A stretch of DNA of 64,000 bases from Heterostelium album PN500 (taxonomy: Eukaryota; Evosea; Eumycetozoa; Acytosteliales; Acytosteliaceae), in assembly GCF_000004825.1 (NCBI RefSeq), contig NW_008805067.1, forward strand, positions 471,297 through 535,296, given 5' to 3'. Below are positions 50,286 through 62,645 of the stretch, in pieces. The notes beneath the pieces are model-generated. The model had not been told where the DNA came from, did not search any database, and was given only the letters and a program-made list of their open reading frames with translations. A program made the translations under genes and the position numbers. How positions within the stretch are numbered: position 1 is the stretch's first letter; each line of letters starts with the position of its first letter.

Positions 50286-51276
50286 ATGACTTCAACAGTT
50301 AATATTAAATCAACAGATAAAGTATGGTATATCACTGGTGCATCGAAAGGTATGGGTTTGTTATTCGTTCAACGATTGTTGGCCTATGGATTCAAGGTTG
50401 TTGGAACATCAAGAGATAAACAACAATTGATTGATGCCGTCGGTTCTGTTGGTAATGCCGATAATTTCTTGGCCATCAAAGTTGAGTTGGCCAATGAGGA
50501 GAGTGTTAGAGCATCGCTCGAACAGACACTTTCAAAGTTTGGAAGAATCGATGTCGTTGTCAATAATGCCGGTTATTCAACCAACGGAGCACTCGAAGAG
50601 AATACCGATGCCGACGTACGCAAGAACTTTGATATCAACGTATTCGGTGTATTCAACGTGCTTCGTAATGTAACACCGATCCTCAGAAAACAAGGTGGTG
50701 GATTCGTCTTTAATATCTCCTCGGTTGCTTCTATCGTAGGTTTCTCTGGTCACTCTGCGTACAACGCTACGAAATTCGCAGTCGACGGTCTCACTGAAGC
50801 ATATGCCATGGAGGTCAAACCATTTGGAATCAAAGCAATGACAATCAATCCAGGCTATTTCAAATCTGAATTCCTTACTGTAAGTTTTTTTAATTAAATT
50901 TCTTTATTTTTTGCAATGAACAAGAACATCAACATTAAATAATTAACTTGCTTTTATTATTGTTGTGATTTAGGCTGGTTCATATCAAAGTGTACAGAAT
51001 AGAATCGATGCTTATTCAGCTGTACATGGATTGATTGATACACATACTTCTCAAGTCAGTGGAAATCAAAGAGGTGACCCAGTTAAACTTTTGGACATTA
51101 TCATTAGAGCGGTCGAAGAGAACGATGATACTACCAGCCATATCTTTGTTGGTGCAGATGCATACCCATATGTAAAAAGCAAGTTACAGAAATACAACCA
51201 AGATCTAGATAAATGGGAACAATATGCCACAAAAACAGATCGTGATGATTATGTTGAGCCAAAACAACAACAATAA
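50286..51276 (+). CDS. Short-chain dehydrogenase/reductase, copy 1
   Basis: Exons 50286-50879 and 50974-51276 total 897 nt (298 aa). The classical SDR layout is clear: nucleotide-binding motif TGASKGMG near residue 18, NNAG in VDVVVNNAGYS, the Ser of FNISSVASIVG, and catalytic Tyr/Lys in YNATK. The substrate region is followed by a C-terminus ending DDYVEPKQQQ. Classical SDR enzymes use NAD(P)H to reduce carbonyls or oxidise alcohols; the substrate is unknown. A very similar paralogue lies tail-to-tail about 100 bp away but lacks the intron found here at the FLT/AGSYQ junction. Confidence 0.93.
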
Positions 51277-51375
51277 ATAATCTTACTGTAAATCAACCAA
51301 TTATAATTATAATTTTAAAAACAATATAAATAAAGGTTGTTAATAAAAATATTATTATTCTTATTTTTTTATTGT

Positions 51376-52287
51376 TTAATTTGAAGTTTGAACAACAATG
51401 GATGATGGATCTACAAAATCATCACGATCGGTTTTAGTTGCGAATTGTTCCCATTTATCAAGGTCTTTTTTATATTTATCAAGTTTTGTTCTGATCATTG
51501 GATATGCATCGGCACCAACAAAGAGATGGTCGGTTGAATCGTCGGTCTCTTGGAAAGCTCTAAGAATTACATCTAACAACTTAACTGGATCACCTCTTTG
51601 AGTGCCATTCATATGAGTTCTCATTGCCTCCTCAACTTTATGAAGTCCTTCATAGGCTGGAATCTTTTTGGCTGAGGTCTGGAAGGAGTCGGCAGTTAGG
51701 AAATCAGTCTTGAAGTATGCTGGATTGATTGTCATTGCTTTGATTCCAAATGGTTTGACCTCCATTGCATATGCTTCAGTGAGACCATCAATAGCAAACT
51801 TGGTAGCACAATACAATGCGAAACCTTCGAAGCCAACTAGACTGATAGTCGAGGAAATATTGAAAACATGTCCATAACCCTGGTTTCTGAGGATTGGTGT
51901 TACATTTCTGAGTACATTGAATACAGCGAATACGTTGATATCAAAGGTCTTACGGACTTCTTCATCGGAATTCTCTTCGACGGCACCTGGTAATCCGAAA
52001 CCGGCATTATTGACAACGACATCGATTCTTCCAAACTTTGAAAGTGCCTCCTCGAACGAAGCTTTGATACTCTCCTCATTGGTCAATTCAACTTTGATGG
52101 CCAAGAAATTATTGGCATTACCAACAGAACCGACGGCATCAATCAATTGTTGTTTATCTCTCGATGTTCCAACAACCTTGAATCCATAGGCCAACAATCG
52201 TTGAACGAAAATCAAACCCATACCTTTCGATGAACCAGTGATATACCATACTTTATCCGTTGATTTAATATTAACTGTTGAAGTCAT
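51376..52287 (-). CDS. Short-chain dehydrogenase/reductase, copy 2 (intronless)
   Basis: A single exon encodes 303 aa. It is highly similar to copy 1 from the first residue (both begin MTSTVNIKSTDKVWYITG). The motifs are TGSSKGMG, NNAG, a Ser in NISSTISLVG and YCATK, all needed for a classical SDR. Over the region where copy 1 has its intron, this copy continues without a break (FLTADSFQ). The two genes converge. The paralogues differ mainly in the second half and at the C-terminus (DDFVDPSSIVVQTSN). Which copy is ancestral cannot be told from the window; intron loss here or gain in copy 1 are both possible. Confidence 0.94.
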   Translation of the reverse strand: MTSTVNIKSTDKVWYITGSSKGMGLIFVQRLLAYGFKVVGTSRDKQQLIDAVGSVGNANNFLAIKVELTNEESIKASFEEALSKFGRIDVVVNNAGFGLPGAVEENSDEEVRKTFDINVFAVFNVLRNVTPILRNQGYGHVFNISSTISLVGFEGFALYCATKFAIDGLTEAYAMEVKPFGIKAMTINPAYFKTDFLTADSFQTSAKKIPAYEGLHKVEEAMRTHMNGTQRGDPVKLLDVILRAFQETDDSTDHLFVGADAYPMIRTKLDKYKKDLDKWEQFATKTDRDDFVDPSSIVVQTSN

Positions 52288-52872
52288 TTTTAATTATGTT
52301 TATTTATTATTGTTATTTATAAATGATTTTATATTTTATGATTTCTATTTTTAAAATGGATATCGTAATTTTATCTGTTTAAATAGACAAGTTAAGTTTT
52401 ATGAATGTCAATAATTTCCAGGAAATTACGTGTGTGTTAGTTTTTTTTTGGCTTGTGCAAATACTCATATGTCAACAAGAACCATAAAGGAATCATATGA
52501 TTCCAGAACGATCTTTGTTCAAATTAATTAAATGGTTTCACGTTCATTTTGCGTAAATATCTTTTTTATTTATTTATTTAATTAAATCTATTCTTTTTCA
52601 ATCTCTTTACTTTCTTAATAAATTAACAACTTTTAAAGTGAATAGAAATCATAATCATAATGATTAGTTACAAAAAAAAGTGTAGTGCTATATGACTATA
52701 TTTTTCAACATATTGTTGTCATTACAATGCATTAAACAAAGATGACAAGGCATTATTATATTAAAAAATTTTTGTGACCATCATGATGATCAACAAAAAT
52801 AAAAATAAAAATAAAAATAAAAATAAAAATAAAAATAAAAATAAAAATAACCTTCTAGTAATATTAATTAAA
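52288..52872. other. Intergenic region with an (AAAAAT)n repeat
   Basis: There is no gene here. A run of nine or so AAAAAT units at about 52796-52850 lies directly before the start of the next gene and is open on both strands, giving spurious Asn/Lys and Leu/Phe frames. Confidence 0.75.
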
Positions 52873-53478
52873 ATGAATAGAATTAATATATTTTTAGTAA
52901 TACTGTTAATTTCAGTGTCGGTTGTATCATGTACACAAAAAGAATTCATAGTTAAACCAAATACAAGTGATTCCGTTGAATTAATAGATGTAAGTAAATT
53001 GCAATTTGTTTTTTTTAAAGAAACAACAATATAAAATAATAGTTTATAATTAACATCCACTAAACACTTAGGGTAAATCAAAATGTGTATTTACTTTTAC
53101 TGCAGTCGGAGGTTCGAGTGAATCGTGGATGATCATGATCGATAACAGCGGTGACAATCCAATCTGTATGATCGGTCGTCAACCACCACCCAGCTACATG
53201 GTATTCAAAGATTTCAGTGCCTCTTTCATCAATGGTAATAAACACTTCCAAACCGTAGATATGATGGATAATGAAGGTTCTGTTCTATTAAACGATGGTT
53301 ACAAGATTGAAAATAACAAAGGTATGAATTTTAACATTATAAAGAAAAACAAAACACTTCTCAAACTAGCACTCTTTTATTAACTCATAAACAATCATTA
53401 TATCATATGAATACAGTTGTACCAGGTAAAAGTTATAATTCCAATATTGCCTTGTTAACAATGACAGCACCAAAATAA
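52873..53478 (+). CDS. Small secreted protein, family unknown
   Basis: Three exons (52873-52989, 53072-53321, 53417-53478) total 429 nt (142 aa). I placed the start at 52873, in front of MNRINIFLVILLISVSVVSC, a good signal peptide, rather than at the upstream frame through the AAAAAT repeat. The mature part of about 120 residues has a beta-rich look (KCVFTFTAVGGSSESWMIMI, PICMIGRQPPPSYMVFKDFS) with two cysteines that could pair. It may be one of the many small secreted developmental or sheath proteins of dictyostelids; I do not recognise the family. Confidence 0.75.
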
Positions 53479-53648
53479 ATAATAATACAAAAAATATTAT
53501 AAACTTTAATTTTAAATTTAAATTTGAAAAACTTTGGTGAAGTTTGTTTTTTTTATAACGGTTAAAAATATTTTTGAAAATTAAACATACTTATTTGATT
53601 AAAAAACACGAATAGAATAGATTGATAGATATATTAAATCAGATCATT

Positions 53649-56600
53649 ATGTATATAGATGATATTATTATTAGAGCAATAGAAGAAATATCGTTGAGTG
53701 GTGAACAAGGTTTATCACCAAAACAACTATGGTCACTATTGGAAAAGTCAAATATAATAAACAACAACAATAACAATAGCAATAGCAACAATGACAACAA
53801 TAATAGTGACAATAATAATAATAATGACAATAATGTAAATAATAAATTAACTTTAAATAGATTTATAAAATCATATATACATAAAGCTTTATTACAAAAC
53901 ACATCTATCAACATAATACAATCTGTAAAAGATGGTGATGACAATAAAGATAAAGCTAAAGATAAAGCTAAAGATAAAGGAAAGAGTAAATCAAAAGATA
54001 AAGAAAAAGAGAAAGAGAAAGAGAAGGATAAAGAAAAGGAAACAGAGAAAGAAAATGAGGAGGAGGAAGCCGAGGAGGAAGCCGAAAAAAGAGAAGAATC
54101 AATGTCAATTGTTCTTGTACCAAAAGAAGAGGATAACGAAGATAATCAACTTGCTGTAAAAGGTGAGGATGAAGATGAAGGTGAAGTTGATCCAGAGACT
54201 GTTTTGATACCTAGAGTAAACCCATTGTTGGCACCATCCAAGTTGACATCGAATGCATGGCTAAAGAAGCTTAAGAAAGACCAGGAAACTGCGGTCTCTG
54301 CGGAATACATTGCAAAGAGAGAGAGTCAAGATCTGGAATTGGTCGAAGACCAAATTATCTATTGTGCCAACAATGATCTTCGTTCAAAGGCATACGGTGT
54401 CGATACCAATGGAATAACACTGAACGTCCTACAATCAAAGATCATATCGATGATTGCACTCACCAGATACCAAGGTTGTCTACAAATGGATCTCTCCGAT
54501 ACTTTGAGAATCGATGCAAGAAACATCTTTCATCCTATTCAACATCTAATGGTTAAAGGTTTAATGTATGTTAACTAAAACAACACAACAACAACAACAA
54601 CAACAACAAAGAATATATAAACTAACTAACTAATATTCTAATCTAAAAATAAACATTCATAGTAAAAAGACAGCTGTTTATAGACAATCTTCACCAGGTC
54701 AACCTGCTACAACAACAAAGAAACTATATTTAACTAAATTCTTTGTATGTGAATATATAGCTTATATTCTATTATTATTGTTATTGTTTTGTTAACATTT
54801 ATATTATTATAATAATTTAGGACAAAAGAGAACCACCCGATGCACCTTGGTTACCAATGGGTTATATTCAATTCAAGATTTGTGAAGCACTCGCCAATAG
54901 TCCAAACAAAGAAATGTATATAATCGAATTAATAAGTGTAAGTTATCAATAATAATAAAACAAATATATTAATTTAATGTATTAATAATAGTTTAATATC
55001 TATATATTTTTAGTTACTTACAAGGAATAAGATATCTACACCTACTACAATCAAGAAGAATAAGATGATTTTACAGAATGAAGGTTATATTGAATGTAGA
55101 GAAGGTTATTTGAACAAAAAGATAACAACAACAACAACATCATCATCTGTTAAACAAGAGGAGGAGGAGGATGAAGATGACGATGATGAAGATGATGAAC
55201 CAACTACTAGTAGTAAAGGAAAATCAGCATCTAAATCAAAGAAGAAGAAGACCTCCAACCGAAAGAAGATGCAGATTGTCAGATTGGTTAAACCATTCAA
55301 TTGGGAGAATGCCAATAAGAGTGAGGAAATAGATCAACCAAACGATGAAGAGAATGAAGGTGAAGAAGCTGATAATATTAATAATAGTAATAATAGTAAT
55401 AATGGAGTTGGTTTTAGTTACCTAAATAATCCTTTGGTTGATGAAAAGACAGTGTTATCTCAGATGTATGAGATGATTGCATCCAGTGGTGAAGAAGGTA
55501 TGACCATACCAGAATTGACTTCACATATCAAGGTGTACTCGAACAAACATATCACTGCAGGTGTAAGAGAGTTAATCGGTTTCTATCGATTGAAGATCAT
55601 TCCTATCGTACAGGGTAGACAGATGGTATACAAATTGAAAGCAGATCCAGCACACATTGGGCAAAACATCGAACTATTAGAATATCCTGTTAGTAAGGAT
55701 GTTACAGAAGCAGTAGAATCACCTAGAGATATTGATATGGATGATAATGGTGGTGGAAATAATAACGATGATGATGATAATGTAGATAAAGTAGAAGATG
55801 ATGAAAATAACAACAACAAGAATTGTAAAAATAAGAATAAGAAGAATAATAAGAATATCAAAGATAGTAGTACTAAAGAAACAAAGAATAAGAAGATGGA
55901 AATACAAGTATCAACACCATCTCCTGTTGTACAAGAGTTTTCAATGGTAAATAATTATTTCTACTTATCTTAATTAAGATTATAAATTAAGTTAATATTA
56001 ACAAATATATATATATATATATTAAAACTAAATGTAATTTATAGCCACTCATTGTTAAACATAAAGTTAAACCTAAATCAACATTATATCTCCAAAGAGA
56101 GAAAGTTGTGATGGAAAAGATAAATGAGGTTACTGGTTTATTATTTACAACATTATTAGATTATATGAGTAAGTATATTTATTAACAAGAGTGTATGAAT
56201 GTGTTCAATATTAATTTGAACTCAAACTTTTAATAATCACAGCTAAAGATCAAAAAGACAATGTTGATACAAAGATTTTAATGCATATCGTAAATGAATT
56301 AGAGGTAGAAGGAAAAGTAAAGACATTCAAAATATAGTATGTTTATCTATATTTGATTATTTTATTATAAATATATTACTTTACTTACCAAATATAATAT
56401 ATTTTATAGTATTCCATTGTTGACTGGTGTTATTAATAAGAATGCAACGTTTATATTCGATGCAAAGTACGAAGCAACCGATAATATTATCAAGGATATC
56501 ATTCGTAACATCAGAGACAGTCACTCCTCTATGACAATGAGTCTAAACTCAAAGGAAGGTAAAGAGATATTAGACATGCAAAAGCCGTCAATACATTTCA

Positions 56601-59600
56601 ACAAGAAGATCGGTTTGAAGTATGGTATGATACCAGCACTCTACCTTCGTATTAAATTTCTTCACCGACTCATATTGGAATACGTCATCAGTGAGAAACA
56701 AAAGCAAACACAATCTAAAGATAATATAGATGTAAAGATGGAAGATATTGTAAATAATCAAGATAATAATAATAATAATAATGAAGATGATAACAACAAT
56801 AACAATAACAATAACAATAACAATAACAATAACAATAACAATAACAATAAGAATATCAATGATAAAGATAAACAATTGGTTGAAGTAGAGATGGTAGAAA
56901 TACCAGAACAATTTACATTATATCTCAATTCTTTCTTGAAAAGGTTAGTAGTAGTTTTAATGATGTTGTTAAATTTTAAAATAATACTTACTTATTTAAT
57001 TGATTGATTAATATAGGATGAAAGTAGATGATTATTTAAAGATTATACCTCAATATCATGAGATTGAGAATCTTGAGGAGTATGTAATGGCAGGTACCCC
57101 CATTATAGATATTCCAAAGGAGATACGTGCCAATCTCTTTGGAAAGAGTTATGTAGCTCGATTGAATACCTTGGCAAAGATTATGAAGACATTAGGTTTA
57201 CTTAATATCAAATATGAATCTGTAAGTGGTTCTACTATTTATTGTTATCATTTATCATTTATGATTTTTTACTAAATTCTTTTGTTTTAAATAATTACTT
57301 TTTTCTTCCTAGAATTTAATTCAATATATATATTTGAGAGATGTAACATTGGATGAAAAGACCTATTCAATAACAGATAGCGATAGTTTAAATGAATATT
57401 GGAAAGATCTACAGTGTATTGGTCTTTCTGATAAGATTCATCCCGAGTTGAGCGAGAAGTTGCCATCGATTCAGAACACTGCATTCTGGGGTGTAGCTAC
57501 AGGTGTTTCCAGAGAAACAAGATCACATGTCTACAGTGTATTCAGAAGAGATCCTCCAATGACAAAGTAACTATCAATCTATTTATTTTTGAATTGAATC
57601 AAACTAACAACTTTCCTTTACCTTTTTTGATAATAATATTATTTTAGAACTGAATTGATTGAAATCTCAGTGTCACAGAATCTAAGACTTGCCAAGGTCG
57701 AATCATTGTATAAAACCTTCTTGAAGAAACGAAAGGATTCAAAAAAGAATAGGATACTTCGAAGATTGGAAGCAAAGCAAAAGGTGACCAATATTCTTGC
57801 GAAAGACAAGAAGAAGAAGGATCAAGAGATGGTCAAAGCAACTCCGTATCGTGCACAACGTTGGTCACATGACGAAGATATCAAGCTGTTGAATACTACT
57901 CTGAATGTATTCTCAAAGTACCTCGAGGAACTGCCTTCATACAATCAAAAGTTAGTTACTCCTTCTGGTGTGCCAACCTCGAACAATAAACTCTGGGAAA
58001 AGGTAGCTCAAATCGTTGAGAAACCATCGTTACTCTGTCATCGTAGAGTAACCAGATTAATCAAACTATACTCTTCATTTAGAATACAACTACAATCTCA
58101 TTTACAATATAAATTAAATAGATTAAATCAATTGTAAGTAATTAATTATTAATGTAAAAAAAAATTAAGAAAACTAACAAACTATTTTATTAATAGTGAT
58201 TTACCAGCAACAATTGATATTGTAACTAATCTATTCGAACCAGTGTTATCAACCAAAGATAGCTTTTATTTCTCTAGATTTGATAAAACTGAAGATATCA
58301 TTTTAAGAGAAAAGATATTGGTATGTATATTTGATTGATTATAGCAATCAAATAAAATCATTTATTTTCTAATTCAATTATTTATTTACCAATATATAGT
58401 ATCAAATCTATATTCCAGAAGATGTATTTAATCTTGAATATGGTAAACAACTTATTCCTGAAGATGGAAAGATTAATTGCTTTAGAGTTGTAGATCAAAT
58501 GACAAAGGATAAAGTAATTAAATTCTTGGCAAAGAATTTCAAATCAAGAAGATTCGGATTAGCTAGAAAGTAACTATCACATTTAAATAACTTTTTATTA
58601 TTAAAAACATAACAAACTAATATTTAATTTTAATCTTTTTCAATAGTCTATTAATAAGTAAGAATGGTTGTATTGATGGTACTTTATTCTTTAATGAGAG
58701 TCAACAGTTGCTGACTGTAGCCAAGCGTATACCGGTTGATCGGTTCGACGATAGTGATCTATTCCATTTCGAACCACTGACCTCTGGTGGTACTGTTGCT
58801 CAGGCTATCAATTTGATGCATCAAGACAAATTCAAACCAATGATTGGCATGAAGTGTGATTTGGAGTTGGAAACATCGGAACCAAAGGACAAAAAGAAAT
58901 CAAAGCCCACCGTAAGGCTACCCAAGATAGCATCGAATATTGATCCAATCGTTACCAAATATATCGGTGTTTCATTTGATGTTCCAAAGGTTATCGATCA
59001 CTCCTACTTGAAGAGATTGTATTCAGAGGATTATGATATTGAAGATGAACAAGTCGATACTGACTCGGATCCAGTCTATAGAAAGTTGAAGAAACAGTTT
59101 ATTGAAGAAGAAGAAGATAATGACTATGATCAATCTGAAGAATCTCCTACAACTTCAACGACCACTACAACAAATACAACATCATCATCAATAATAGCTA
59201 TTGATGAATCAGTTAATCAAGTACAATCTAGTCTTTCAACTGATTGGATCAAGGAGGAATACTATAAGAATGTATATAACCAAGATCAAGAGCATGTAGA
59301 TTCCATATCACAACATTTTATTTTGATTGACAAGATCTACAATTTGGTAGAGTCGAGTGCAGAGAATGGTATTACTTTGAAGAAGATCATTGACAAGCTT
59401 GCATTCAACGATCTGGAGGAAGCAGACGAGGAAGTGCTTGACCGTGTGTATAGAGAGGCTCCAAATATCCTCAAGAATCTGATCCAACTCAAGAGAATAC
59501 AAGTCCTGTATGGTTTCTATGAGAAGATCTTTGTTGCCACTCAATTCATTGGAAACATGATGTTACCATTGGGAAACAACGACATACCATTGGAACACAA

Positions 59601-60061
59601 GATAATGTTACGACCATGGGTCAGTATCGATGGACAAATCGACATCAAAGTATTTAATCAAATCATTTTTGAGATTATCGTTTTAATAATGGAAGGTCCA
59701 GGTATTACATTGGTATGTTATTAATAATTAATTATCTATTATCGTTTACTAATTAATTTTTTATTAGGAATCATTATCATATGAATTAAGATATTATAAC
59801 CCATCATTTATAAAAGAGGTAACCGATTTATTACATCGAATGGAATTCATAAAAGCTCAACACTATGAATATACACCACCAACTCTTTTTACAGAATCAA
59901 GATATGAAATATTCCCAGCGTCTTATACAGATTCACTACTCTTTTCGAAACCCTCAGATTATGATCCAAAGGAAACAATCAAACAATTGTTTTATCCAAT
60001 GGAGAATATTATCAATTTACCAACTGAATTTTCAACTTTTTTACATTTATTGGACACTTAA
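53649..60061 (+). CDS. TFIIIC largest subunit, B-block-binding (GTF3C1 homologue)
   Basis: Fourteen exons (53649-54565, 54663-54744, 54821-54937, 55014-55946, 56045-56168, 56243-56336, 56410-56943, 57017-57221, 57313-57566, 57648-58133, 58197-58320, 58400-58569, 58647-59712, 59768-60061) sum to exactly 5400 nt, 1799 aa. The start is the ATG at 53649 giving MYIDDIIIRAIEEISLSGEQ; the next residues GLSPKQLWSLLEK match the N-terminal winged helix of TFIIIC220. Further winged-helix segments include LSQMYEMIASSGEEGMTIPE and IDKIYNLVESSAENGITLKK. Asn runs and Lys/Glu blocks interrupt the conserved parts, and RWSHDEDIKLLNT resembles a Myb/SANT helix. TFIIIC220 recognises the B box of tRNA genes and recruits TFIIIB for RNA polymerase III. 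Remarkably, a tRNA gene lies only 170 bp downstream. Confidence 0.85.
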
Positions 60062-60200
60062 TATAATCATCATGTAAATAAACATTAAAGATAAATATTG
60101 AATTACTTCTGATTACCATTAATTGAACAGGCAGTCCACCTCAAGAATTTGGAAAGAAAGATTAGATTAAAATTCTCTACTGAAATTTTAATTTTGATAA

Positions 60201-60216
60201 AACCGCATGCGAACCA
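60201..60216 (-). promoter_or_regulatory. B-box-like element downstream of tRNA copy 1
   Basis: On the minus strand this reads TGGTTCGCATGCGGTT and lies 12 bases past the tRNA 3' end. It resembles a B box (GGTTCGANNCC) and is kept in the same place beside the second tRNA copy. Dictyostelium tRNA genes are known to have external B boxes downstream; the identification here is by similarity only. Confidence 0.5.
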
Positions 60217-60228
60217 GTGATTTTATAA

Positions 60229-60313
60229 AGGCTCCAACGAGATTCGAACTCGTGACCCCTTCCTATCTCTTCCTTTACTAGGGAAGTACAATAACCAACT
60301 ATGCTATGGAGCC
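60229..60313 (-). tRNA. tRNA-Thr (anticodon AGU), 11-nt intron, copy 1
   Basis: Read on the minus strand, the acceptor stem is GGCTCCA/TGGAGCC, the A box TAGCATAGTTGG, and the B box GTTCGAATC in a perfect T stem ACGAG/CTCGT. The anticodon stem CTTCC pairs with the second GGAAG if an 11-nt intron (AAGGAAGAGAT) is removed after position 37. This leaves loop CTAGTAA with anticodon AGT after T33, and a standard five-base variable loop GGGTC. Without the intron the variable region would be 15 nt and odd. Four T's shortly after the 3' end are interrupted, so the terminator is not clear-cut. Confidence 0.9.
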
Positions 60314-60531
60314 TTTGATGGAAAAAAATTTCCATCTGTAGTTTTTATTTATATTTAGTTTATGTTATTAATTTTTTTCAACCACAACAAATGAAATTTA
60401 ATGTTTTTTTTTAAAGATAATTAAATCAATATGTCAATTGACTTTTTAAAATACATTTTTTTTTTTCTTTTTCTACAATAACTAAAAAAAAAAACGAATC
60501 ATTTTATCAAAGAATAAAAACGAACGACAAA

Positions 60532-61570
60532 ATGTTGAATGGTAGAGAAAAGAATGGACAACTCAATATTAATTGGAAAGAGTATGCATTAGGTGCAGAC
60601 AAGTTCAAGAGAAAGACTGTTGGTTTTGGAAAGTACGATAAGCGTGAGAAAGAGTATGAAAAGAGCTATTTATCAGGGAGATGTCTATCATTCAGGGTGG
60701 TATCGGTTGCGCTATCTGGGACGCTGCTATCATCATGTCACGTTGGATCTTCAAACATCAGGATTCTTTCACTGATCAAAAGTGTCTAGAATTGGGAAGT
60801 GGTGTTGGATTGACTGGTATCTTGACTGCACACTATTGTCAATCGATTACACTGACAGATTATCTTCCACCTGTAAGTCTATTTTAATGGTAAACTGCAA
60901 TTCTAGAATTTCAACTTATAACCAATCTATCTTCACTACTATATTATATTTCCAATAGTTATTAGAGAATCTTAAATACAATGTAGATTTAAACAGTAAA
61001 AAAGATACTGTCGATATGGATGACGATGAAGAGATAAGAGTCAACAACAGAATGATAGATTTAAAGGAGAAGGTCGATGTGAAATATTTGAATTGGGATG
61101 AAATTGATAGTGTAAGTTAATGTTGATTGTATGAATTAAAAAACAAAACTTATTAACTCTTTTGTTTATGATTAGATAACTGTGACTGAAGAAGATAAAT
61201 ATGATATAATATTCGGTAGTGAATTGACATATAGTTTATTAAGTGTTGATAATCTTATCAAAGTGATTCAAAAATATCTAAAGAATGACGGTATTTTTTA
61301 TGAGATTCTATCGGATGACAGAGATGTAAGTAATTTTCTTTGATTAAATTACGACCTTTTTATATTAAATTATATTTTAAATTGATACGAATATAGGGAG
61401 TATCTTATTTCCTTGAACAAATGCAAGAAAAAAAGTTTATTTCAAAGATTGTACCTGTTGACCAACAATACTTGGGTTCTTATGGTACCAAGCAGAGAGA
61501 GGAAACCTATAAATTCTATTCATTTAAATTTGATAATGGTCAACCAAACAATCATATCGATATGATTTAG
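60532..61570 (+). CDS. METTL21-type protein lysine methyltransferase, one apparent frameshift
   Basis: Exons 60532-60872, 60959-61111, 61176-61325 and 61397-61570 give about 272 aa if one base is added. The SAM-dependent methyltransferase-16 layout is clear: IIQGGIGCAIWDAAIIMSRW, motif I LELGSGVGLTGIL, TLTDYLPP, a post-I region with LNWDEIDS, YDIIFGSELTYS, and FYEILSDDRD. Family members trimethylate lysines on translation factors and chaperones; the target here is unknown. The first 43 codons (to EYEK) are in one frame and the rest in another: a fifth A in the run at 60659-60662 would join them as EYEKELFIREMSI. Either the assembly lost one A or the allele is broken. An internal start at the ATG at 60681 would skip only a non-conserved leader. 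Confidence 0.75.
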
Positions 61571-61577
61571 AGCAACC

Positions 61578-62088
61578 ATGGTTGATTATAAAGAATTAGA
61601 TGTTGATTTAGAAAAGAAAACCTCAATTAAACTTGGATCTGTGCCATCTTTGGAATCCAAAAGGGTAAATGCATAATCTGAACTGTCGTATATCGAACTC
61701 CATATTCATCGAGCACTATTTCTCCTTGGCACCTCTTCTCCAAACCGACAACAACCAGTAGTTTCAAGTGCTTTAACTGTATTGGTACTTAGACTCTATC
61801 AAAATGGACCATTTTAATCTCTTTAAGCATTCGACCAACGACTTTAAAAACGATGACCATACCAACGCACCACAATACACCCTCCGATTCACTTTTTCAC
61901 TTTATAATTCTCATCTAGTATTATTAAATAAAATATCTCATCAGTTCAGACAGAATGTCTTGGCTGGTCAGTTCCAAAAACAAAAATATTTAATTCATTC
62001 AAACCCTTTCGCCAAGAACTATCTAACAGCGCTGTACCATGATTATATATCAGTTAGATCAGCATTTTTCATTTCTAAATATAATTAA
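61578..62088 (+). pseudogene. Unassigned coding fragments after the methyltransferase gene
   Basis: A short frame at 61578-61664 (MVDYKELDVDLEKKTSIKLG, ending before a GTAAAT that could be a donor) starts eight bases after the methyltransferase stop codon. Further on, a 94-codon frame at 61804-62088 (MDHFNLFKHSTNDF..., then FTFSLYNSHLVLLNKISHQF and AKNYLTALYHDYIS) is protein-like. Between them, different frames are open for 20-30 codons each. I cannot join them into one gene with convincing splice sites. They may be exons of an unrecognised gene or a decayed one. Confidence 0.3.
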
Positions 62089-62395
62089 TAAATGGAATAG
62101 TAGAGATAATTAATGATTCATCATTTTATTTATTTTTTCCAATAATTGTATAATTTTACAATTTGTTTATTGTAAAATACTTTTAACTCCAAGATTGTTA
62201 ATCTATCACTTTTAATATTAAAAATAGTTAATTATATATATAATATATTTCTAAAATAGGTTCAATCAAAGAGATAATGATTAATATTTATACTTTTTTG
62301 AAAATATATTGATTCATAAAAAAGAGAAAGAATAAAAAGAAGAAGAAACTAACAATTTAAAGAGTACTCAAAATGAATCATAAAATAATATTTTA

Positions 62396-62579
62396 GAGGG
62401 TTCAATAAATAATGGATGCTTATCTAACTGCTTGACAATTAAAGATGAATTGAAACACGGGTCAGAGCATCAATATTGCAAAAATAATTTTATTCTATCG
62501 GATCAAAGAGTGTACCTCTATTTTGAAGTTGTAGACTATTGTCGCACTTGGTACATCAATGATTTTCTCTGTAGATTAT
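62396..62579 (+). other. Orphan exon-like open segment
   Basis: After a strong acceptor-like ATTTTAG at 62389-62395 about 60 codons are open and protein-like (NNGCLSNCLTIKDELKHGSE, FILSDQRVYLYFEVVDYC), ending in TAA. No start or donor partner was found. The segment contains several Cys, Tyr and Phe, unlike A/T-driven chance frames. Family unknown. Confidence 0.3.
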
Positions 62580-62645
62580 CATAAATTGGATTCAGAGTAG
62601 GTAGTAGACAATCCATTAGAATCTAATTTTGTATTATAGATACTT

